A stretch of 64,000 nucleotides of DNA from Bacteroidota bacterium (GTDB lineage Bacteria; Bacteroidota; Bacteroidia; Bacteroidales; FEN-979): contig JAPLDO010000209.1 in the NCBI GenBank assembly GCA_026391715.1, forward strand, positions 1-64,000, written 5' to 3'. The translations under genes were made by a program, and so were the position numbers. Below the pieces are notes generated by a model. The model worked only from the letters and a program-made list of their open reading frames with translations. It did not search any database and had not been told where the DNA came from. Below, one piece after another: positions 49,051-56,879 of the stretch; positions within the stretch are counted from its first letter, which is position 1, and each line of letters opens with the position of its first letter.

Positions 49051-50085
49051 TCACGTCCGTATCATAGTTCCAAAATAGCCTTTGCATTCAACAGGCGAAT
49101 TTGGTTTATAAACCAGTTTGAGATGGTTTAGTCCACAAATATAACTAATTGGATACAGAAAGTTCACGGTTCTTTTTCCGCAAAAGCGAATTAACGCCTC
49201 CTTTTTGGCGCTTGTCAGTAATTTGTCAGATTCCAGAAAATCCAGCGTATCATACCACCGGGAATTAAACTGTGGCTGGAGCAAATTTTGAAAGTACATC
49301 TCAACTCCAAGATCAGGAAGAATTTCTTTCCCAATATTAATATTGTAAACGGAGTAATCGAAGTTAGGGGAATACCGTTCAATCATCTGCATTACTTTCG
49401 CGATCTCCCCTGTCCATTGGATTTCTTTAAGGAATTGTTCAAGCTGGCGCGGCAATATATTTACAAGTATCAGCCTGATCGCCTCTGTTTGCCTCGGGAT
49501 CATAAAACCTATCTGGTACAAACCGGCGTTTTCAGGGAGAGCCTCGATACATAATCTGAGATTTTCGGCAAGCGGCGTCGGAAAAGGGATGCCGAACAGT
49601 ATGTTGTATATTTCATCCAGAACCTGAACCCTTGATTTCCACTGCGATCTCCTGTCTTCTTCTTTGTTTTCGAGAATTCTGAAAAAAATGTTCGGGGTTA
49701 AATTGTAAGATAATCCCTGGCGATCGAACTCAAGCCAGAATACTTCGAGCGCATCATGCAGGATATTCCCGTGGTTTGACCATGCCGCGAAGAGAGAGGA
49801 AATCTTTTGCCACAAAGGACGGTGAAGCAGCGCTTCCGACAAACCGGCAATCGGACTTTTACCGGCGAGTATCTTTGCTCCTTCGCTCTCTTTTCTGATC
49901 TGCAGAAAGAAATCGCAAACAGCTTCCGGTTTGCCAAGTCGCGATTCAAACCCAAAATCCTGCGCAATATCGAATGGAAAAAGAGAACAAAATTCTTCCA
50001 ACGCCACGATATTTTCCGGACACATTAGCCCTGGCTGCAATGCCGGCGAAATGACAGTTAAATGATCGCTGAAAGAATGTTTCAT
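49051..50085 (-). CDS. Conserved hypothetical protein, probably RiPP-cluster associated
   Basis: Position next to leader and LanM on the same strand; C-terminus LNHLKLVYKPNSPVECKGYFG. Function not recognised. Confidence 0.5.
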   Translation of the reverse strand: MKHSFSDHLTVISPALQPGLMCPENIVALEEFCSLFPFDIAQDFGFESRLGKPEAVCDFFLQIRKESEGAKILAGKSPIAGLSEALLHRPLWQKISSLFAAWSNHGNILHDALEVFWLEFDRQGLSYNLTPNIFFRILENKEEDRRSQWKSRVQVLDEIYNILFGIPFPTPLAENLRLCIEALPENAGLYQIGFMIPRQTEAIRLILVNILPRQLEQFLKEIQWTGEIAKVMQMIERYSPNFDYSVYNINIGKEILPDLGVEMYFQNLLQPQFNSRWYDTLDFLESDKLLTSAKKEALIRFCGKRTVNFLYPISYICGLNHLKLVYKPNSPVECKGYFGTMIRT

Positions 50086-50254
50086 CAGTCAAGGGTACTT
50101 TACATCTCGGTTTATTGCTGTTGATTATGACGCAGATTGATGAAAAAGTTTGTGGAATTTTGATATTTATTATCCGCGCCGTAAGCATCGCGCCGAAAGT
50201 TACCGCTAATCAGATCGCCAAATTACCATATATCTCTGATGTTACAAAATATTT

Positions 50255-50262
50255 TAACTTTG
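50255..50262 (+). promoter_or_regulatory. Candidate Bacteroidota -7 promoter element TAACTTTG
   Basis: Matches TAnnTTTG 21 nt upstream of the ACP start; no clear -33 TTTG. Confidence 0.4.
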
Positions 50263-50282
50263 CAGGTTTAAAGCCCCTGTAA

Positions 50283-50519
50283 ATGAATATAGAAGAGTTT
50301 ATCAAAAATATTGAAGCTGAATTTGATGATCTTAAACCCGGCATATTAAAGCCTGAAAGTGTTTTCAGAGAATCGTTTGAATGGAATTCGATCAATGCGC
50401 TGATTCTGATCGCTATGGTAAAAACCGAATATGATGTTACTTTATCTGCCGACGACCTGATAAAATCAAAATCCGTCAAAGATATTTACTCATTGATCGA
50501 AAATCGCGTGAGCATTTAA
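50283..50519 (+). CDS. Acyl carrier protein
   Basis: 78 aa ACP-like helical protein with candidate phosphopantetheine Ser in FEWNSINALILIAMV. Confidence 0.8.
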   Translation: MNIEEFIKNIEAEFDDLKPGILKPESVFRESFEWNSINALILIAMVKTEYDVTLSADDLIKSKSVKDIYSLIENRVSI

Positions 50520-51575
50520 ATGGCTACATTTTTCCTCGGCGGGATAAAAATAACCGGCATTTCTGCTGCCGTTCCTGAAAAAAAAGAATTTACTTCCGAT
50601 TATCAGTGGATTTCAGTGAAAGAACGGGAATCCATTATTAAGAATATCGGCGTGGAATCGCGGCGCGTAGCTGAAAAGGGCGTTACTACTTCCGACCTTT
50701 GTGTTATTGCCGCTGAAAAGCTTCTTAACGACCTGAACTGGAACAGAAACGAAGTGGAAGTTCTGATTTTTGTTTCCCAGTCGCGCGATTACCTTGTTCC
50801 TACTACTGCCTGCATTGTTCAGGATCGCCTTGGATTGCCACATTCCTGCATGGCTCTCGATATTGCCCTGGGATGTTCCGGTTATGTTTACGGACTGTCG
50901 GTTATTGCCAGCCTGATGCAGTCGGGCGCGATAAAAAAGGGGTTGCTTTTGGTGGGCGATATTTCAACTTTGACTACCAATTACCGCGATAAAAGTACCT
51001 ATCCTCTTTTCGGAGATGTAGGAACGGCTACTGCTTTGGAATATAATCGGGAGGCGACGGCGATGCGCTTTAACCTGCAAACTGATGGCAGCGGATATAA
51101 ATCGCTGATCATTCAGGATGGAGGAGCGCGTAACGTAATGTCGCGAAAGTCGTTCAACGTAAAGAAGATTAGCCCTGGCATCTATCGGTCACGGTTGCAT
51201 CTCGAATTGGATGGAATTGAGGTATTCAATTTTACCCTGCGTGAAGTAGCGCCGAATATCAAAGCTTTGTTAAAAGAAACAGGAAAATCGCTTGGCGAGA
51301 TTGATTACGTGGTTTTTCACCAGGCAAACCGGCTGATAAATGAAACGCTGCGCAAAATGCTCCGGCTCGACCCGGCGAAGGTTCCCTATTCCATCAAAGA
51401 ATTTGGAAATACAAGCGGCGCCTCAGTTCCTTTGACTATGGTTGTTTCCCTGAATGAGACGCTGCAAAACGGCAATACCCGGTTGCTTCTTTCGGCTTTT
51501 GGCGTAGGACTATCGTGGGGATCAGCCATTCTTGAAACCAACAATCTATGTATGCCGGCGCTTATCGAAGTATAA
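50520..51575 (+). CDS. 3-oxoacyl-ACP synthase III-like ketosynthase
   Basis: ALDIALGCSGYVYGL active Cys; VVFHQANRLINETL His; FGNTSGASVPLTM Asn. Confidence 0.9.
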   Translation: MATFFLGGIKITGISAAVPEKKEFTSDYQWISVKERESIIKNIGVESRRVAEKGVTTSDLCVIAAEKLLNDLNWNRNEVEVLIFVSQSRDYLVPTTACIVQDRLGLPHSCMALDIALGCSGYVYGLSVIASLMQSGAIKKGLLLVGDISTLTTNYRDKSTYPLFGDVGTATALEYNREATAMRFNLQTDGSGYKSLIIQDGGARNVMSRKSFNVKKISPGIYRSRLHLELDGIEVFNFTLREVAPNIKALLKETGKSLGEIDYVVFHQANRLINETLRKMLRLDPAKVPYSIKEFGNTSGASVPLTMVVSLNETLQNGNTRLLLSAFGVGLSWGSAILETNNLCMPALIEV

Positions 51576-51704
51576 TTGTGGCAAAAGCCTTAGAATTTCG
51601 CCTTTATCGTTTCTACTGACTTAAGTTTTGAGGTAATCAGATTGTTAGCTGCAAGTGATAGGAACAGAATCCAGTCGTATTAGAAAATATTCAGGAAACT
51701 TTAA

Positions 51705-52508
51705 ATGAATAAAAAACAAACCGATCGACTGAGTAAGCAACATGAAAAAAGCCAGGGACCTAAGGGTATTTTCGGTGAAAGCGCTCAAATCCATGACACT
51801 TCTGTAAATGATTTTTCGAAAATGGCTTTTGAAACTTTGAAAAAAGAATTTCCAGATTTCGAGTTTCGATTAAGAAACCATATCAAAAAAAAAGAGATTA
51901 ATAACAAATTGAACAAAGTTGATTCTCGATTAGGCGTAACAATTTTTGTTGATAAATCAGCCATTAAACCTGATGGAGGAATTATTGAAGTAAAAGACAA
52001 TGATAATAAATGGAGAATAGTTTTAGTATGTGAAGCAAAACATCAAGGGAAAGACATAGAGAATATAAGCGAGGGCATTCTGGTTGGCAAAAACAAAGAC
52101 CAAGATATTATGGTAGCTGGAAATGCCATTGAACGCTCCCACAAAAACATCAATGAAATCAGAAATATTATGATTGATGAAAAGCATTTTCCTTATATTC
52201 TATTCTTGCAAGGCTCCAATTTTCTAACTGAACCAACAACTGTCATCCGTCCAGACGGGAGGGAAATAGTATTGAGGCACAACATTGGCTCATTAAACCG
52301 AATAGATAGATTAACTTCAGCCAATTATAGCTTACCAATAAATCAAAACAGTTGTGAAAATATTTTTATCACCATTCACGGGCAGACAGTTATGCTTCAG
52401 GCTGTTTCAATTTATGCTAAAGCAACACAATGGACTGTTGATGAAATGCTGCAGATTATGATGGAAATCGCAAATACCTCATTGCGAATTATCGGAATTC
52501 AGAAATAA
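51705..52508 (+). CDS. EcoRI-like type II restriction endonuclease
   Basis: Strong recalled match to EcoRI: SIKPDGGIVEVKD/AIKPDGGIIEVKD, VCEAKHQGKDIENI, GNAIERSHKNINEI, FLQGSNFLTE, LNRIDRLTSANY. Confidence 0.95.
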   Translation: MNKKQTDRLSKQHEKSQGPKGIFGESAQIHDTSVNDFSKMAFETLKKEFPDFEFRLRNHIKKKEINNKLNKVDSRLGVTIFVDKSAIKPDGGIIEVKDNDNKWRIVLVCEAKHQGKDIENISEGILVGKNKDQDIMVAGNAIERSHKNINEIRNIMIDEKHFPYILFLQGSNFLTEPTTVIRPDGREIVLRHNIGSLNRIDRLTSANYSLPINQNSCENIFITIHGQTVMLQAVSIYAKATQWTVDEMLQIMMEIANTSLRIIGIQK

Positions 52509-52567
52509 GAGCTGTTGATCACTTTTTCTACATTATATTTTTTTATTTAGGAAATATTTTCTATGTT

Positions 52568-52615
52568 TGGACAAAATATGACCATATAATAAAATGTCCA
52601 GAATAAAATTGTCCA
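52568..52615 (+). promoter_or_regulatory. Candidate controller-protein operator
   Basis: TGGACA (52568-52573) with inverted TGTCCA at 52595-52600 and 52610-52615, overlapping the start of the HTH gene. Confidence 0.4.
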
Positions 52616-52956
52616 CTTTCGGAGAAAGGATTAGACAACTACGTAAAGAGCAAGACTTGCCTCAAAGAAAAGTTGCAGCCTTATTGGATATCGATACTTC
52701 ATTACTTGCTAAATTTGAACGTAATGAGCGACATCCATCCAAGGAGTTAATAACTAAAATTGCCGACCTTTTTAAAGTTGATTCCAATGAATTGATTAAT
52801 GAAGTGTTGACCGATAAAATTGCTTATCAAATTTTGGCAGAAGAAGCTGACAGCAAAATATTACGAGTTGCAGAAGCCAAAGTTGAATATCTAAAAAAGC
52901 AAGAAAAAAGTAGAATTATTAATCAAACTAACATCAATAAAACAAATGGCAAATAA
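52594..52956 (+). CDS. XRE-family HTH protein, probable R-M controller
   Basis: RIRQLRKEQDLPQRKVAALLDIDTSLLAKFERNERHPS; located between R and M genes. Confidence 0.88.
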   Translation: MSRIKLSTFGERIRQLRKEQDLPQRKVAALLDIDTSLLAKFERNERHPSKELITKIADLFKVDSNELINEVLTDKIAYQILAEEADSKILRVAEAKVEYLKKQEKSRIINQTNINKTNGK

Positions 52957-53896
52957 ATCACATTTCAATTCAGGACATATTGCTATGAACAAACTCAAAA
53001 AAAATGGAGTTGCTCACAGCAGTCACATTGAAGCGGCAATGCCTTCAAAAACCTATCACGGTATTTTCACAGAAGATGCTGTTCAGTTTCTCAAGAAGCT
53101 TCCAAACAATTCGATTCAGTTGATTTTGATAGACCCGCCTTACAACCTCGATTTGGCGACTTGGGACACATTCAGTAATTATCTTGAATGGGCAAGGCAA
53201 TGGTTAGACGAAATTTATCGTGTGATATCTGACACTGGCAATTGTATAATCTTTGGCGGCTTTCAGTATCAAGACTTAAAGAAAGGCGACTTGTTGGAAA
53301 TAATGCACTACACACGACATCACACACCCTTGCGCTTTACCAACCTTGTGATTTGGTATTACAAAAATGGAATGAGCGCTCACCGATTTTTTGCTAATAG
53401 ACACGAAGAAGCAATTTGGCTTTCAAAAACAAATAAATATTTCTTTGACTTAGATTCTGTGAGAGCGCCGTATGACGAAGAAACAAAGGAAATTTATAAA
53501 AGAGATAAAAGGTTAATTGCAGAAAATATTGATAAAGGAAAAAACCCAACTAATGTTTGGGAAATAGGACGATTAAACGGTAATTCAGTTGAACGAGTTG
53601 GACATCCTACCCAAAAACCACTTGAACTAATCCGAAGATTTGTAAAAGGACTTTCATATCCAGGTTCGTTAGTTCTTGACTTCTTTGCAGGCTCTGGCAC
53701 AACAGGTCGAGTTTGTATTGAAGAAAGCAGAAACTCAATTCTTGTTGACAACGACCCAAAAATGGTTGAATACTTTAATCGTCACCTAAATAATATGAAC
53801 GGTAGTTTTTTTTCAGCCGAACATTGTATTAGGAAAAATCCCGATTTGACTGATTTTTTGAACCTTGTAAGGAATGAATATGAGATAGAGGTTTAA
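52946..53896 (+). CDS. RsrI-like beta-class adenine-N6 DNA methyltransferase
   Basis: IDPPYNLDLATWD motif IV, LDFFAGSGTTGRV motif I; N-terminus MANKSHFNSGHIAMN resembles M.RsrI. Confidence 0.93.
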   Translation: MANKSHFNSGHIAMNKLKKNGVAHSSHIEAAMPSKTYHGIFTEDAVQFLKKLPNNSIQLILIDPPYNLDLATWDTFSNYLEWARQWLDEIYRVISDTGNCIIFGGFQYQDLKKGDLLEIMHYTRHHTPLRFTNLVIWYYKNGMSAHRFFANRHEEAIWLSKTNKYFFDLDSVRAPYDEETKEIYKRDKRLIAENIDKGKNPTNVWEIGRLNGNSVERVGHPTQKPLELIRRFVKGLSYPGSLVLDFFAGSGTTGRVCIEESRNSILVDNDPKMVEYFNRHLNNMNGSFFSAEHCIRKNPDLTDFLNLVRNEYEIEV

Positions 53897-54139
53897 ATAT
53901 CTCTGCATCTATAAAAATGTAGTATTGAAAATGACAAAACCTTAAAAAGACGGAAAGAGATGAAAAGCAATAAAAAAAGGAAAATTAATGGAAACAACAC
54001 CAGCAGCTAACGAGCTTCCACCCGCAACAAAACCAGCATGGGTAACGCTTTGAGAAGGTTTACCTTTGCTGCGGTTGCAAGCAAAGCGTTCAAATATTTT
54101 TTACTACATCACTTTTTCACCATTTAATCATTTTATCCG

Positions 54140-54547
54140 ATGCCTACCAAAATCCGTAATCTATTCTACATCTACCTCGCCTTCTTGCTGTTGATAGCCA
54201 TTCTGCCCATAAACGGAATCTCCTCGCCAATTAACGATACCTACATTATTCAACTTCGGTTGGATTATTTCCTGCATGGGATGGTTTTTATCCCCTGGAT
54301 GGGATTGTCTGGTTGGGCGTTCATGGAAAAAGCATCTGGAACCCGAACCATTCTCTTTTTGTCGACGCTGTTTATCGGAATTCTCTATGCCTGCTGCTGC
54401 GAACTTATTCAAATGCCCCTGACCTATCGGACGTTCAATATCAATGATCTACTGGCAAATGTAAGTGGCGTGGCGTTGGGAGCTCCGGGGTTTTGGTTGG
54501 GAGGAGGACGAGGGACGAGGGACGAAGGAAGATTAAGGCTGAAATGA
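54140..54547 (+). CDS. VanZ-like membrane protein
   Basis: 135 aa, TM segments and MPLTYRTFNINDLLANVSGVALG; C-terminus encoded by GACGAGG repeat. Confidence 0.75.
   Translation: MPTKIRNLFYIYLAFLLLIAILPINGISSPINDTYIIQLRLDYFLHGMVFIPWMGLSGWAFMEKASGTRTILFLSTLFIGILYACCCELIQMPLTYRTFNINDLLANVSGVALGAPGFWLGGGRGTRDEGRLRLK
54501..54528. repeat. GACGAGG heptamer repeat
   Basis: gaggaggacgagggacgagggacgaagg. Confidence 0.7.
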
Positions 54548-54633
54548 ACTAATTTTTTCTGTTTTGCCATATTGCCATTTTACAATTTCTTCATTTCACC
54601 ATTTCACCATATCTTTGGAAAAAAAACGACAAA

Positions 54634-55125
54634 GTGAATTTAATCGCAAGGAAAAGAAAGAGACATAGAAGAAGGAAACCAAGCGCCGGAAAGAAATTTG
54701 TTATTGAAAGCTTTGTTACTTCATGGGTATTTAAAATTGCAGGGGTGATTGTTCTCCTTGCTGGTATATACTATGCAATGAATTCATTGGATATACTTAG
54801 TGGGTTCACAGATTTGGTTGGAAAATTGTTTCAGCCCAGTGATCCATCAGTAATTGAAGACAGTAAAACCCTTGATATTAATATCATATATTTTTTTTTA
54901 CCAGGAGCTTTGTTTCTAATTATCGCAGGATTCATTGCTAAAAGATTTAGTTTTATTTCGGGTATTTTGACGTTTCTTGCAGCAATATCTTATCTGGGCG
55001 CAGAAACCTATATTATGATAATTAATCCGGGAGGGAGTCACTTTAATCCCTTAACTATTACGGGCGACATCTTTTTAGCTCTCGCTGCCATCGGTCTATT
55101 TATCAATGATCTTATTGACCACTGA
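54634..55125 (+). CDS. Hypothetical membrane protein
   Basis: 163 aa, four hydrophobic segments, basic N-terminus. Confidence 0.6.
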   Translation: MNLIARKRKRHRRRKPSAGKKFVIESFVTSWVFKIAGVIVLLAGIYYAMNSLDILSGFTDLVGKLFQPSDPSVIEDSKTLDINIIYFFLPGALFLIIAGFIAKRFSFISGILTFLAAISYLGAETYIMIINPGGSHFNPLTITGDIFLALAAIGLFINDLIDH

Positions 55126-56809
55126 TAATGTGTTCCAGGTGGCAATTTTACTTTCGCTAATAATTTTATTTACCATTGGCATTGCCTGGTCGTCGCGGAA
55201 ATTTAACAAACCCACAGTTAACCTTACTAATTTTTGTTTTGCTATAGCCATTTTTGGACTTCACTGGCTCCGGAAACTGGCTGTAAATTCCCGGACAGAA
55301 TACATGTTACTTTTCTTTATTTACGGTATTTTCTTTTACGTTCTTTTTTACGCTGTAATAGTTTATACCTCCTCAGCCAAAGAGAAAGCCTTGTCAAAGT
55401 GGATGCAACTAACAATGGCGTTAACCAATCTATTGTTTTATTCGGGAACCACTGCTTTCGTAATCATTAAATATTACTCTTATGGTTATTTATGGATTTT
55501 TGCGCTGGCGCTGCTGATCTTAAACCTGCTTGGTTTGCTTTTGAGCGGAAAGTATTTTCAGTCAGCGTGGAAACTTCCCCATCATATCGTAACCATAGTA
55601 CTTGCAGCCCTGATCCTGCCGCTGCTTTTAAACCAAAGCGCTATCCTGCTTTTTATGGCAGGGTTTTCTGTTCTTTTTCTCCTGTACGCAAAATATTCTA
55701 AAAATCAAACTTCCATTGTTATTTCGATGTTCGCTATGGTTATAATGACGCTCGATTTCTTCTTTCACTGGATTTTCAAATATGTGCCGTCGCTTCTGTT
55801 CAGCGCCGATTTACCGGAAAACACGCTTGTGGTACATGGTATTATCAGCGGTGTGACAGTGGTTTTGGCATTGACGATGAACAATTGGTTACTGAAACAT
55901 ATTGAAGTTACGCTATCTAAAAAAATGTTCAGCAAAACAATGTATATCCGACTGATGAGGGGGTTGATCCTCGTTACACTTTTTCTTTCATCCGGATGGA
56001 TCCTAACCACATTGCTTTGTTACATCTCCGGATCAAAGGAGGTTATGGCGTCGGCATGGTTCATTGCGGGGAGTCTGTTTTTCATCCTGCTTATCTTGCT
56101 TCAGTCAAACAAACCCAACTCCTTTTACCAACCCATCCTGTTCATTGCCCTCGCCTCCACTCTCTTTTATCCGCTGCTCGTTTACCTCCCAATGATGGAA
56201 ACGCTGAACAACCTTATGTTGACCGGCATTCTGCCTGTTTCGCAAGTTTTGCTTCACTATCTGGCGCTTGGCTTGGGAATATTCATTGTCGCTGTTTCGC
56301 TTGTCCGCATTTACAAGCTATATCCCACAAAAAAACTTCTGCGAAGAGGATTACAACTATTTGTGATAATATTCCTGATTTTTATCATTTGCACCGAATA
56401 CGACAACCTTTCAATCTTGCTGAAAACCAGTCAATTTAAAAATTTAACAATTAACGCTTCCCCCTTAACGCTTAAACACTTATCACATAATACTTCTTTA
56501 TCTCCGGGGAAAGGCATCCTCGAATACAACCGGCACCTTCCGTATTCAATTATTCTTCTTGCCACATCCCTGGTTCTTATCGTTTGGTCGCTTTTCAAAC
56601 ACCAACGATTCCTCCGTAATATATCTATCCTTTTGTTTTCATTTTCCATCGTAAAAGTATTTCTTTACGACTTCTCCCTTCTTGGCGATGCTGCCCGCAC
56701 AGCGCTTTTCTTTGTAATCGGGCTTTTGCTTATTGGTTTTTCGGTTGTTTATCCGAGGATGAAAAAGGCGACAAGTATTCCGCGGAAAAAACGTGAAATC
56801 GTGAATTAA
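55106..56809 (+). CDS. Polytopic membrane protein, DUF2339-like C-terminus
   Basis: 567 aa, many TMs; KVFLYDFSLLGDAARTALFFVIGLLLIGFSVVY. Confidence 0.7.
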   Translation: MILLTTDNVFQVAILLSLIILFTIGIAWSSRKFNKPTVNLTNFCFAIAIFGLHWLRKLAVNSRTEYMLLFFIYGIFFYVLFYAVIVYTSSAKEKALSKWMQLTMALTNLLFYSGTTAFVIIKYYSYGYLWIFALALLILNLLGLLLSGKYFQSAWKLPHHIVTIVLAALILPLLLNQSAILLFMAGFSVLFLLYAKYSKNQTSIVISMFAMVIMTLDFFFHWIFKYVPSLLFSADLPENTLVVHGIISGVTVVLALTMNNWLLKHIEVTLSKKMFSKTMYIRLMRGLILVTLFLSSGWILTTLLCYISGSKEVMASAWFIAGSLFFILLILLQSNKPNSFYQPILFIALASTLFYPLLVYLPMMETLNNLMLTGILPVSQVLLHYLALGLGIFIVAVSLVRIYKLYPTKKLLRRGLQLFVIIFLIFIICTEYDNLSILLKTSQFKNLTINASPLTLKHLSHNTSLSPGKGILEYNRHLPYSIILLATSLVLIVWSLFKHQRFLRNISILLFSFSIVKVFLYDFSLLGDAARTALFFVIGLLLIGFSVVYPRMKKATSIPRKKREIVN

Positions 56810-56810
56810 G

Positions 56811-56855
56811 AGGGACGAGGGACGAGGGACGAAGGACGAGGGACGAGGGACGATG
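56811..56855. repeat. GACGAGG heptamer repeat (about 6 units)
   Basis: agggacgagggacgagggacgaaggacgagggacgagggacgatgg. Confidence 0.8.
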
Positions 56856-56879
56856 GATTTTGAATAACTTTGTGAGATT

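Noticed and set aside
54001-54095. Integron attC site
   Set aside because: Hairpin present, but ends do not fit RYYYAAC/GTTRRRY and no integrase is nearby.
56811-56855. CRISPR array
   Set aside because: Tandem 7-bp repeats with no spacers and no cas genes; a simple repeat.
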